Source of the DNA: Blasia pusilla
Taxonomy: Eukaryota; Marchantiophyta; Marchantiopsida; Blasiales
Assembly (NCBI GenBank): GCA_050084515.1
Contig: CM114271.1
Location: 55,924,001-55,988,000, forward strand
Reading direction: 5' to 3'
Length of the DNA stretch: 64,000 bases
Shown: piece after piece, positions 1 to 11,135 of the stretch
How the letters are laid out: each line of letters begins with the position of its first letter
How positions within the stretch are numbered: position 1 is the stretch's first letter
Position numbers and translations under genes: made by a program
The notes under the pieces: generated by a model
What the model was told of the DNA's origin: nothing
Seen by the model: only the letters and a program-made list of their open reading frames with translations
Database searches by the model: none

Positions 1-525
1 GAGAAACCGAGAAGCTGCACCCCTCCCAACCCGTAAGAAAGCTCACCATAAGAAAGGAAAGATTTTTAGAAGTGATTTTCTTCCACCCTGCACCCACGAC
101 GATCTAACGGGTTGGGAATCCGAAATGGCAATCCGACAGGTAGTAGGAATCCTGCACATCTTAGACAAGAAAAGAAGCCTACAACTCATTGGACGAATGA
201 AGGGGAACGAGCCAAAAGTCAAGAAGCCCGCCACAATGCGCCAGAAGTTGGTCTCATCGGGATAGAGTCCGATCACTCAAGTAGTCAACCTGTCGGAATC
301 CGACAGCTTGCCTGGAAATGGTTAAAAAGTTGCAGTGGGCAAAAAGAAAAAAGTTGCAACCCGTCGGAATCATACGGGTTGCAAAATTGTAATTCTTAGT
401 AGCTAAAAGAACACAATCCACAAGTCCAACAAAATATTCCAGCAAACTTTTACAAACACCATTATGGGTTGAAAAAATCTCGTCCTTTATTACCTCCAAA
501 GGAACCTCGGAAATATACATTTCAC
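1..525. repeat. Left subterminal region of MULE copy 1
   Basis: Non-coding. It contains degenerate palindrome half-sites (around 280-310 and 355-383). It is closely matched at 24729-25243 and 44489-45009, and more distantly at 15560-16107. No gene is seen here. Confidence 0.7.
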
Positions 526-813
526 CTAGTCTATGATTTCTTCAGCCTCGTCATCTACAAATTTACTCCTAACTCTCCTCGGTGACCGTACCAAAGGAAT
601 GTTATGGGATTCAAGTGGCTCCTCTGGCCGATTGTAGACGGGGATCAAAAATGTTGGCAAATTCGAGAGCCTTGGCCCCCCCCCTAGGTACACCATAACG
701 GTCCCATGTAACCTGTCTCGAGTCCCACCGCCTTCCTCGGCAGTATTCCTTGTACGCTCTGCAATGTGACATCCATCCAGTATCAATATTTGCTCTGTCC
801 CCGGTAATACCAT
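526..813 (-). CDS. Conserved short ORF at the left end of the MULE (unknown function)
   Basis: An open frame of about 95 codons ends in an acidic tail, FVDDEAEEIID, followed by a stop. The same frame recurs in copy 4 (45010-45307) and, with frame breaks, in copies 2 and 3. That recurrence suggests a real exon rather than chance. It lies downstream of gene A on the same strand, and its acidic end resembles the SDDDE-type end of gene A. It could be an alternative last exon or a separate small gene. I recognise no domain. The start is uncertain because the conserved part begins near ILILDGCHIAERTR. Confidence 0.4.
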   Translation of the reverse strand: MVLPGTEQILILDGCHIAERTRNTAEEGGGTRDRLHGTVMVYLGGGPRLSNLPTFLIPVYNRPEEPLESHNIPLVRSPRRVRSKFVDDEAEEIID

Positions 814-1282
814 TATGGCAACCGCACAGATAGAAGGAATCCAACACGTCTGAGAGAAGAAAAGAAGCCTACGCCTGCCTGTATGAGTTGAGGGGAAGGT
901 GCCAAGGGAAGAAGCCCGCCAGACTGCCTCTTAAGTTGGACCAACAGGGAAAGGGTCCGATCAGGCAACCTGTCGGAATCCGAGGAAAGGAGGAGAAATC
1001 CGACGGGTTGCAGTGGTCATAAAGTGAAAGTTGCAAGCAGGAGAAATCCGACGGGTTGCAAAGTAGAAGTCCGTGGAGTACATAGACGATCACATTCGAA
1101 ACGAAAAAATGATCAGCAAACATTTACAAGCACCATCGATCGAAAAAATCTTCTGCTTTATATCATCCGAAAAAAGCTCGGAACTGTACATTTGATCTAT
1201 TCTATGAAATCTTTTGCCTCATTATCAAAAAACTCCCTACTCCAAACGATGCAGTCAAGCTGGGTCGTTGAGTTCTTTGAAC
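814..1282. other. Spacer between gene A and the left-end ORF
   Basis: About 470 bp without a convincing gene. It includes palindrome half-sites near 970-1065 and is repeated at 25600-26020 and 46500-46970. Confidence 0.5.
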
Positions 1283-1879
1283 TCACTCATCATTGTCCGA
1301 GAGCTCTTGCAAAATCACTTTCGGCCTTGCCCTCCCGATTTTGGGAATCGTTGGAAGTGACGATGGAGTCACTATCAAGGGTGGCTCTGGAACCGGAGCT
1401 CTCGGCTTTGGTGGAGAGTTGTACGCCCCAACGAGCCTTTCGTATTCTGCCTTTGCCTCCTTGCAAAGGTCAAACAGTTCATGCCTTCCCTCGAGGCAGA
1501 GAATGTTCCTGCCACTCTGCCACGCGCCTTTGATACTCGCCCCTGAAAGGCCCACTAAGTCGAACACCAAGTCACCAGGCCTTGAGCAGAGCTCGATGAG
1601 CGTTTGCATCACAGCTGGCAACTTTTCCCTTCCTCCCAGAAGCGGGGGCATGTCTTGCGAGTAAATTCCGGGGAATTGTACAAAGTATCTAATTTGTACC
1701 CATCGAGCATGGATCCACACGATCCTGGATCTTGAACACCTAGAAATTGTGCTCGGGCGAACAAAGCGAAGAGCGAGGGAGTGGTCCATCTCAGTAAATC
1801 AGCACGTTGGAAACAATGTCGAGAAACTAAAGAAGTCGCCTTGAGAACATTTTCAATAATCGACTTTGGATCAACTCGC

Positions 1880-2245
1880 GGAGTTCGACGGGTTGTTACG
1901 TTCGGACCAACCCGTTTGAACTCGGCGGGTTGCGATTGCTTTTGGATTTTCCTGTTGATTTTGGTTTTGGATGCAACCCGTCGGAAGGCGACGGGTTCTT
2001 CGCCTAGAGCAGCCCATGCTCGCTCGAGAGCAACCCGCCGCTATCGGACGGTTGCATCCAAAACCAAAATCAGCGGGAAAACAAAGCAATCGCGCAACCC
2101 GTCAGTTCCGACGGGTTCGTACACCGCGTTTTCCTGTGTATGTGGGAAAGATGCAACCCGTCGGAAACCGACGGGTTGCTCTCAGCCGAGCATGGGCTGC
2201 TCTAAGCCAGCAACCCGTCGGAAGGCGACGGGTTGCTCACGGACA
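1880..2245. repeat. Palindrome cluster in gene A intron 3
   Basis: Several hairpin-capable repeats with arms like CAACCCGTCGG and variable centres (GAAGGC, AAACC, CTATC) lie between exons 3 and 4. The same position is palindromic in copies 2, 3 and 4. Confidence 0.85.
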
Positions 2246-4367
2246 AAAGAAACCCTGATTGACTCTCATTCTACACATCATTATAAGATAATTGAAATTA
2301 TTGTACATGAATTGAGCCTTACCCGAATCTGATTTGTCGCGGATCGGAGTGGGTACTCGTTTTTGATGATCCACGATTGTGCCGTCCTCCACTTTAGCGA
2401 CCTCTTGACTTTGGAGGTTGAAGAGCTTGTCCTCGCTCCTCCAATCAACACCAAGAAGCGCCCTTGTCACTCGGATAGGCGCCGCAAAGGAGAACAAAGT
2501 GCAATCTGGTCATAAGTGAGCGGCACATTCCACTCAGGTACCTCGTCCGACGGATTCTCGCCCCAAAGTCGCAACCCCGAGGGCAGATCGGCGATCAAGA
2601 GATCCACCGCAACCTCTTCGACCACTCCATTCACCGTCCAGGCAGCGTGCTCGTTTCGTTGGAGCTTCCGTCCCAGCGTTGTCAATTTTTCGATGGTGGT
2701 GTCGACGCTTGAGAATCGAAGCTCTTCACTCATCCAGTAAAGGAGTGGACTGAAGGAGGACGCTTGTCCGGGTCGTTGTTTGTCTCTGTCTTCCCAAGGA
2801 CGATGGGCTGTATTCTCCTTGGGAAAACCCGGGCACCTCTCGCTTCCGCTTCTCCCTAGCCTGGGGACGGCTTGTCGGGGTTTCTATGACCTCGGATTCT
2901 GGTGGCGTTTTTTTCGCCGAGGACCTGGTCCGACCCTCTCCCCTTCGTCGGACGATTCCGCCTCTGGCCTTGAATCTTCAGCCTCTCTTTGGGAAGACTC
3001 GGCCTCTAAATTTTTCCCTCCCCTTGCCTTGCCTTTGAGACCCGCTGTGGATTTGTCTTTGGCTGTCTGGACCTTGGAAGCCAACTCAACTGTCTCGTGG
3101 GCCTGCTCTTCTGCATCTCCTCCGAAGAAGTCTTCAGGCTGGACGAAATTGGGGATGTCGTCTTGTCCTGAGGCCACTGCATCATGAAGCACTCGTAAGT
3201 CCTTATCCGTGATGTCTTCAGGGTCGTTGAAGTCGAGCCAAATGGGGCAATTCTCCACCTCCCAATCGGACATGTGTTGCCCCATCTCCACGTCGTACAT
3301 GGAGAATGTCTCTGCATCCGGCGGCGAAGCCCACAACTTCAAGGCTACCGGTAATTTTCCTCACGTACCTGCGTTCTTACACCGACGAGGTACGAAGACC
3401 ATCCGTTGGGCGCTTTTAATCGAGCAGAATCGGCCGTCGCTCCTCAGTAGATCTCGCTTCTTCTTGCTTGATCCCGTTTGTTCCCCTCTACTTCTTCGTC
3501 AAGCTCTGCCTGAGGGAGGACGCAAACCTTGAACATGGTCTTGAATCCTGGGTTTTTTGTTGGCTTGTCCCGGATGTCGTCGAGCCAAACCTCGTAATCT
3601 CCAGAACTTTCAAGGTTTGCTTCCGGCAGAATGGGCTCCAATCTTCTGAGCTCCGCTTGCAGACCGTCTAGCACGGACTTCGATTACCAACGCGCCCCGT
3701 AACGACCATTCGTGAGCAATGCAAGATCATCGGATCGACACACCGGAGGATGGTGTGCCGCCCTCTTTTGGGTCTTTGAGCCCTCGAGACTGATTTTCAT
3801 CTGTCGTATCCTTCTGAACTCGCTTATCCCGGACAACGCAAACCAATGCACGCGATCCAGCGACACTTTCTCCCCAATCCGACCATGCGGATCTTCATCC
3901 CTCTTCCGCTGGCGCTTGATAATCGCCTTCAGCTCCTTGTAGAACTCCGGACCAAGTTCGGGGTTGAGAATCTTGATGTATCGCTGCATCTTGCCCGCCC
4001 GTGTATTTCGTTGCAGCAGATCATCTGCAGCTTGATGAATTTGGCGCTCAGACGCAGATACCTTCTCCCTCCGCTCGGCTCGGTCGGCGCTTTTCTTGCG
4101 GCCTGAATCTTCGACTAGCAAAGGATGGTTACGGCTGCATCTTGAGAAATAAACTTGTTTTCCCAAGTTTTCTTCTTGATCTGAGCACCCTTTGCCAGCA
4201 TCTGATTGACGAGGGCATCGCCCAAGAACCCCCTGTACTCTCCCACGTGCGTCGTAAGCACCTTCCTCACCCGATCGCAGTCTTGGATCCAGTGGTGGGT
4301 GACATTCCCCTCCGATACAATCCTGCACATCCAAACTCAACCCGTCAGGAAATTACATGGGTTTTTG

Positions 4368-5064
4368 CAACCCGTCGGACTCCGACGGGTCGTCACAGCT
4401 CAAGGTCGGATTTTAGCAACGAGCTTAATGATGCAACCCGTCGAAGTCCGACGGATTGCATTCAGATTTGCTAATGTCTGGTAAGCAAACCGTCGAAGTC
4501 TGACGGGTTGCTCGATAGGCCACCTTGTGAGGGTGTTCTTTTAAGAATGCAACCCGTCGGACTCCGACAAGTTGCTCAAGTGACTCCAGGTTTAGAAGGT
4601 TTTTTCCCCAAAGCAACCCGTCAGAGTCCGACGGGTTGCTTGCCTCGAAGCTATTTTTCCCCAGATCAACCCGTCGGAGTCCGACGGGTTGATTTCGGCC
4701 AAAAATAGTTTCGAGGCAAGCAACCCGTCGGACTCCGACGGGTTGCTCTGGGGAAAAAACCTTCTAAACCTGGAGTCACTTGAACAACTCATCGGAGTCC
4801 GACAAGTTGCACTCTTCAAAAAACATCCTCACAAGGCGGCCTGTCGAGCAACCCATCGGACTCCGACCGTTTGCTTTGGGCCAAAAACTAGTTAAATATA
4901 TGTTCAATCAAACAAGTCGTCGGAGTCCGACGAGTTGCAATCTTAAAAAAAGATCCAAAAAAGCGTGCAGTCGAGCAACCCGTCGGAGTCCGACGAGTTG
5001 CTTTCGGCAAAAACAAACCTAACCCATTCATCAATCGAGCAACTCGTCGGAGTCCGACGAGTTG
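4368..5064. repeat. Regular array of 12 palindromes in gene A intron 2
   Basis: Twelve 25-bp palindromes have centres near 4380, 4447, 4500, 4563, 4626, 4679, 4733, 4797, 4862, 4925, 4989 and 5052. The spacing is 53-67 bp, mostly 63-65. The array is itself mirror-symmetric around the perfect palindrome at 4667-4691, and the spacers on the two sides are reverse complements from about 4500 to 4870. Confidence 0.9.
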
Positions 5065-6524
5065 CGAAAGTGTTAAAGATACTCACGTGTTCATGGCATG
5101 CATTGCCATCTCCACCGTCGCCATGTGATGAGGGTATGGGTGAAGGACCACTGCCTTCACGCAGAAATGTGCCTCCAATGAGTTGGGCCGCTCCTCCGCA
5201 AACTTGGTCCACGCCATGAACCTATGATTCCCATCCCAGATGAAGAAATGCAGATTCCTCATCTAGCTGAATTCCGTGCCCTCAACTTGCCTTCTGAAGT
5301 CCTGGTCTCGCATCCTCCACAATGTGTCAAGCTTTTCCAAGTCCTCCTCGGTAACCAGAGCTTGGGTTCCATGCTCGTCGTAAGGCTGAACATAGAAGGG
5401 AGGAAAGCTGTCGACGAGGGATCTTTGTCGCCGCCGATTGTCTTACCGCAATGTCCTCGTCGGATCTGAATTTCGCGGACGTATTCCATTGTCCGCAATC
5501 GGCGAGTGGAATCTCGGCGTAGGCCTCCATGAGTGCCATCTACTTTACCACTTGTCAGAACCGGGACAAGAGGAATAAGCTACACATGAAATCCCAATGA
5601 ATTGCGATTCACATAATTAAAAAAACCCAGAACCTCTCTTACCCGCTTGAAAATGGGGTCGGTTTCTTGACCAGCTAACTTGTCTGAGACAGAGGCTGGC
5701 AAATCGACTGGAAACTCGTCGATCCGATAGAGGTCGATGTCCTCCGCCGGGCTTGGAGTCGAGAATGACCGCTCTCCGGCTTCTTTGGCCATGTCCACCA
5801 TCTCCACGCTGGCAGTCCTCATGACCTCGTCGTCATCGATTTGAACTGGTGTTGTTTCCACTATGTTGATTGTGTCCCCGGACTTCGTGGGGGACATTTC
5901 CCGCATCGCAACACTTGCGGTTGGACGGGCTGGGCTATCGTCAATGGCTATCACTTTTTCCCTCCTCGCTTTAGCCAATTCTGCCCTCCTCACCGACGCG
6001 TCCAGACGCTTCTTTTCTCTCTTTTCGTCGGCGATCCTTTTCTTCAAGGCCTGCAACGTCTCGGCCTCTGCGTTCTGTTTATCTAGCGTCTCTTGAACAC
6101 GTCTCGCAAGAAGCACTTGGTTGTGCATCTCCGCTTCCCTTTCCCGCTCCTTGATTTCCTACTGCCTAATTTCATTAGCGAACGAGGGGGAGAAGCGGGA
6201 CGACGAGTCCTAATGGACTTGGGAGTGAAGCTCCCTGACTTAATGGCTTGTGTTTTTTTCCTCGTCATTTTTTCCGGAAATGCCTCCACCTATGTCCATG
6301 ACGAATTCCTTGATCAGTCGCCTTGCTGATGTCAAGATGGGAGCTCGAATCGTCCCGCTATCGCTCGGTCAAGCCGTCTCGCTCTCGTTCCCTCCTATCG
6401 ACTCGCGATGTGTCGCCGTGTAAAATGCCCTTCAGATATCGATCGGTATTTTGCGGCGAGAGGAGAGTGAGGAGTGAGGAATGAAGATCGCGAAATGAGA
6501 AACCGGAAATGAGCGATTTCTGCC

Positions 6525-6533
6525 CTATTTATA
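6525..6533 (-). promoter_or_regulatory. TATA box of gene A, copy 1
   Basis: TATAAATAG on the minus strand, about 260 bp upstream of the gene A start codon at 6268. It is conserved at 31387-31395 and 62438-62446. Confidence 0.6.
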
Positions 6534-6623
6534 CTTTTCTAGCCGTTGGGCTGACCGTTGGGTCCCGTCGTCCTTTCGACGGCGACGTGCCGGATGTTAC
6601 GGAAGTCCGAACGTCAAAAATGG

Positions 6624-7110
6624 CAACCCGTCGGAGTCCGACAGGTTGCGCGGCTCCGCCATCCTGTGTCCGTCGCCACGTGCGCGAGCAACCCGTCGGA
6701 GACCGACGGGTTGAGCGGCTCCGTCGTCTTCGGAAAAGAACGCGAGGTTCCCGCGCAACCCGTCGGAGACCGACATGTTGCGCGCCTCTGCCATCCTGGG
6801 TACGTCGCCATGTGCGCGAGCAACCCCTCGGAGACCGACGGGTTGAGCGCCTCCGTCGTCTTCGGAAAACAACGCGAACAACCCGCGCAACCCGTCGGAG
6901 CCCGACATGTTGCGCGCCTCCGCCGTGTTTGGGACGGGAACGGGACGTATCTTGGGCAATCCCAGACGGTTTGCACGCCTCCGGCATCTTCGGGCAAGAA
7001 GGATCGGTATCCGAGCAACTCGTCGGAGAGCGACGGGTTGCTCGCTTCGACCATGTTTAGCAGAAGCGTGCAACCCGTTCGATGCCGACGGGTTGCAGGC
7101 TTCGGCTAGC
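6624..7110. repeat. Palindrome cluster in the divergent promoter region
   Basis: Palindromes with arms of the CAACCCGTCGG type alternate with GC-rich spacers between the two TATA boxes. One series has the 3-prime arm changed to CGACATGTTG. Reading frames across this block are by-products of the repeat. Confidence 0.85.
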
Positions 7111-7304
7111 TTCGGGTAATTTCTGAGTTACCAGGACTCCGACCAGTTCCAAGTGTGATGCGCAACCCTCTGCTTCCCAAATCCGGTAAATATTGCAACA
7201 TAATTGAATGTGTTACAGAATGGGATCCATTGTGTCAGACAATGTCACCCACCGAATTCATCTTGTCAGTAAAAATTTGTGAAGAGTATCTGTTTCCTAT
7301 TCAC

Positions 7305-7310
7305 TATAAA
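7305..7310 (+). promoter_or_regulatory. TATA box of gene B, copy 1
   Basis: TATAAA in the context CACTATAAATTAAATATTC is followed by a CATTCT-repeat pyrimidine tract and the gene B start codon at 7369. It is conserved at 32388 and 63325. Confidence 0.65.
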
Positions 7311-7595
7311 TTAAATATTCTCATTCTCATTCTCATTCTCAGTCTCCTCCCGTTGGAATCTTCTTGGAATGGATAATTATGTTAAGCTCACTTGTGGCAG
7401 TCATCTGACGGCCCTTCCTCAATCGGAAATCATTCGAAACCAAGCTCGTGAGTCTTTCATAGCAGTGGATGAAAATTTTTCATCATTCGATTTCTTCTTC
7501 AAATTGGAACCATCTTTGTATCCAAAGATGTTAGGGTGGACGGTACGGAAGACATAATAGGTGAGACGGTCCAGCCAGTGACCTCAAACCGTAAA

Positions 7596-7637
7596 GTATG
7601 GAATCTTCTACCTCTATGGAGGTAGGAGATTCCATAC
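7596..7637. repeat. New inverted duplication inside gene B
   Basis: Two 19-base arms (7596-7614 and 7619-7637) pair with one mismatch around a 4-base loop. Other copies have unrelated sequence in the second-arm position, so this is a local, recent inverted copy. Confidence 0.85.
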
Positions 7638-9317
7638 AGAGTTTACGGCCTGCCCCTGAATTCGTCTATTTCCCAAGTAGACGGTCTAGAATTTCCTAGT
7701 GCTCCGAGCTCTACGTTTGCAACTCCAAGCTCTACAGATCCGGCTTCGACTCCAACCGTGACGCTCGTAACAATGTTGTTTTTCCAGAAGAGATTCCGGA
7801 TGTTATCAACCTCAATGGATCTGTCGGGCACCAATCGGGCCCTCTGTCCGCCTACTCGTTCCTCTTGCGAGTATCAGGCAATAGCTTGCTTTCGTCTCTG
7901 CCCTTGAAAATGTTTAAGCACATTCTTGTCGACGAGCTGCCGCCCACGTACGATGGTAATTGCATTTTTGCGCTCTAGATACGGGCGCCGTATTGACGTC
8001 GCAATTCCCTCCCAAGAATGCAGAAACTCCATACAAGGTCAGTGCCACCATACCGCCGGGAGGCCATCGATGTCCTCATTGTCAGGGATCGCCCTTCTGC
8101 GTTGGAGCGTGTCCTGCATACATATTTTTCATTGTCCACAACTTGGGCTCCACGTCAGAGTATACAAGGCTGGCAGTTCATGTTGGCTCCCACACTCATC
8201 CTGTGACCGATGCAATTCAAAGACACATCAAGGAGGATGTGGCGAAGAAAGTAGCCGAGGTCTATAGAAACTCTCCGGGTTCAAAGCGTGGAGTGATCAA
8301 GCTCACAACGGCATCACAAATTTGTGAACAATTGCTTGGAATCCCTGGACAGGGCGAGATCACGGCGGTTGAGGAGAAACAACTCTCGGAAAATCTCGCA
8401 TTTCTCGCTAATCCTGAATGCTTCCGGAATTCGCTGCGTCAAATACGAGTTCTGGATGGAAAGACGGCCGAAATGGATGCCATCGCCACAATCAAGGCCA
8501 ATTCCAGATTTCCATTCATTCAGAGATGGCAGTTCATGGGCCAAGGAGGCTAGGGATCCAGGGCCTATGTCTTCAAAATGTCAACCACAGGTCCGTTGAG
8601 TGGCCTCGATCTTATAGATCGAATGAGGGAAGGGGAAGATCTTTACGGGAGCTGGGTAAGCTTTGATATTTGCTACAGAGTGCTGAACGGATGGTTGACA
8701 ATGGGTGCTCACGTTTATGACCATGTGGAGAAGGGACTCAAAACTATATTTTTCTGTGAAGTAAAGGCAGAAGACGTTGGCAGTTTGAAGATGTGCTGGT
8801 TACTCTTACTAGAGGTGGTGAAGGAAAAAAAAAGGCCACCTCCGGAAATTTATGGGTTCATGGCGGACAATGCACAACCTGGGTGGATTGCTATCCGGGA
8901 AGTGTTCTGGGGTGGAGAGGTTCAACCGGAGAGGGAAAGGTCGGATGCTTTCCATTGGCATGATGATCTGTGACCCGGTACACCAAATCTTGCATCAAGG
9001 AGAATAAGAGGACAGAGCATGTCACTCTACTCCAACGCTGCAAGGACAAAGAAACCTTGAAGCACGCCATGGAATGCCGGGGAAGAACTTCATGGGTGGT
9101 GGAGGAAGCATGCGATTGAGGGGAAGTACAAAGAGTTGTGCTCTTGGTTGAGTTGGTGGACTGTACGTATGAGACAATGGGGAAACTTCATGCGGCAGGT
9201 GAGCTCACTATTTTGTCTTGTCAAGCTCACGCTGAGAATTGTTTGTAAAGTTTTAGGTCAGGATGAGAAGCGTGGGAATTATATGGATTTCAAACCCAAG
9301 AAACCAAGCAAGTTGTC

Positions 9318-9575
9318 GGATGCGACGGGTTGCCCGAGTGTGCAACCCGACGGAAACCGACGGGTTGCATCCTGATGTTTGGTGCAACCCGAGTGTGCAA
9401 CCCGTCGGGACCCGATGGGTCACAGAGTCGCTCATGAGATGCCTCGGCCTTGCAACCCGTCGGGTTCTGATGGCTTGTAGTAGGTGGGTTTAAGGTTACA
9501 ACACGTCGGGACCCGACGGGTCGCAGAGTCGTTCATGGGATGCCTCGGGCCTCCAACCCGTCTGGTTCTGACAGG
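9318..9575. repeat. Palindromes in the gene B intron, copy 1
   Basis: Palindromes and half-sites with arms CAACCCGACGG or CAACCCGTCGGG lie inside the intron bounded by about 9199 and 9637. The same intron in copy 3 has a longer array. Confidence 0.8.
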
Positions 9576-11135
9576 TCGCTTATTTCTTTGACTCCTGAGT
9601 TATTTTCGTTCCCTTCTAACATTTCCGTCGTTGCAAGGATTGAACGTTCATGAAAATGCCCTCTGCCCCAACACAAGTGGAGGAGAAAGTGTTCATTCCT
9701 CTTGAGGTCGTCACAAGCATGCCAACTAATTTCACTTGTGGAGGCATGCCAACAAGACCAGGCAAGAGCAATGCTCGATGCAACATCCCATATCTTTCTC
9801 ACAAAAGGCATAACAAAAGGAAAAGGGCCGTCGATCTACGAGCTCTATGTCAGGGCGGCTGTGAGATCTTGTGATGAAAAATTGTATGTCGAAGCCTTCA
9901 ACCGGTGCGTAGCTGGAACTCCACTCGAGCAAGACATACACATTGGTGGGGATATTCGTGGGCGGGTTTCAAGACGTCCCATACAGATGGTGGTAGAGCA
10001 GTCCGAACGAGACTCGTGGAGACTAGATAAGTATCTTGACTTCAGGCAGGTGAAGAGGCAGCATCGAGGAACAAATCCGGTGATTGATTTGGATGAGGAA
10101 ATTACACCGCCCAGGTATTCGGGGACCCTGGACCCGTCCCAAATCCGTGATGGAGTTACTTCTCCAAAATCAGTGAATGTTTTATTTCAAAAGCCCTCCG
10201 TTGCTGGAAGTTCGCAACATCATGTCACTGGGGTGGTTCAACAATATGGGATTCCGGTAATGGAGGTGGATTGCAACCTAAAACGGTGGCATATATCTCG
10301 GAGCAACCCACGACGTGGACCCACCTGCAGGGCAGGATCTGATGGCATTAGGAGAGCATGCGGCACTTTCCTAAATAAGAACTGTACAAGGACAAGACAA
10401 CCTCTACCTGGGTTTTGGGGACTCAAAACCTTTGATCGTTTCACGAGGACCGGGGATCAATTGAAGTACTTCTTCTGCCCAAATGAATCTTGCGCTTTCC
10501 GGAAGTCTTATCCGGCTGCCATTGGAGCTCTCGGGAATACCCCCACGATTTGGCCCATCGCCGCAGGCACGAACTGCACTCAAGACGAAGTGGACAATCT
10601 TACAAGTGTCGGTTTCAGACTCGTAGACGGGGGAAGTTCGAAGCATGTTCGCATTACAAAGACCTTCGCATTTCGTATTCAACCCAAGATTGATATCAAC
10701 ATGTACCCGGAGAAGGTGGATGATCTCAATCCATTATTTCTGTTTGAGTCTAGAAATGGGGTGAAGAGAAACATAATGGGCAGGCCAACCGTGGAGAGAG
10801 CAAAGCGAATTGCATGAGCTCGGGAGGTTAAAATGGAAATCATTGCCACGAAAGATGTCTTGAGTGGCAATGGAATAGGAAGGATATATTGGGTCAGGAA
10901 CAACACTGTAAATTCAAGTGTCACAGGGGTGTATGTGGTGCACATCTGTTGCTTTCCCACATGTTCATGTGATGACTTTGTCCAAAGAGAGACAAGTGGC
11001 AAAAGGTATTTCCCTTGTAAGCACGTGTACTATGTGTTGCTGGTAGTTTTAAGAGAGTCGGAGGTAGGAGTAGGAATCCACCAACCAATTCTGTCCCTCA
11101 AAGAAATTCGAAGTATTTTAAACAAACCACTTTGA

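Larger units (their letters stand above)
1283..6268 (-). pseudogene. Gene A, copy 1: ParB-like plus N6/N4 methyltransferase-like protein
   Basis: Four exons are inferred by comparing copies: 6268-5643, 5550-5087, 4322-2323 and 1789-1283. Intron phases agree where intact (donors GTAAG, GTGAGT, GTAAGG; acceptor GTGCAG before exon 3). Exon 1 gives a Lys-rich start and a charged coiled coil. Exon 2 has a ParB-like segment with the core FFIWDGNHRFMAW. Exon 3 ends in a Rossmann-like segment with VDLLIADLPSG at the position of the methylase DPPY motif. Exon 4 has GDLVFDLVGLSG, resembling the DPFxGSG motif. This motif order is typical of beta-class N6/N4 DNA methylases. The exon 2 acceptor is altered (CAG to CAA), and stops and frameshifts break exons 1-3. 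The function is inferred from motifs only. Confidence 0.6.
7369..11135 (+). pseudogene. Gene B, copy 1: MULE-like transposase with SWIM zinc finger
   Basis: Starts MDNYVKLTCGSHL. Exons run about 7369-9198 and 9638-11135, with donor CGGCAG/GTGAGC and an acceptor altered to GCAAG. In order, homologous copies show a Ser/Pro-rich linker, then a Cys-rich region (CVGALECRSPACPYL, HRCPHC) recalling the WRKY-GCM1 zinc domain of MULE transposases. The catalytic-type region has GFMADNAQPGWIAIREVF and then FHW. A 371-codon open stretch follows (9702-10817), and the end carries a SWIM finger (CSCDDF, then PCKHVYYV). This copy lacks part of the zinc region near 7970-7990 and has several frameshifts and a TGA at 10815. 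It probably does not make active protein. The MULE assignment is supported by the 9-bp TSD of copy 3. Confidence 0.7.

Noticed and set aside
1024-1533. Plus-strand ORF of 169 codons opposite gene A exon 4
   Set aside because: Antisense shadow of the methyltransferase-like exon. The minus strand has the conserved motifs and splice sites.
2780-3187. Plus-strand Ser/Leu-rich ORF
   Set aside because: Antisense of the charged linker in gene A exon 3; not conserved as protein between copies.
4368-5064. CRISPR-like array of regularly spaced repeats
   Set aside because: Repeats are palindromic with mirrored, related spacers, lie in a eukaryotic transposon intron, and no cas genes are present.
6509-7119. 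Long open frames on both strands with motifs such as ATRRSPTGC and NPSDSDGLL
   Set aside because: They are translations of the 25-bp palindromes in different frames, and occur wherever the repeat occurs.
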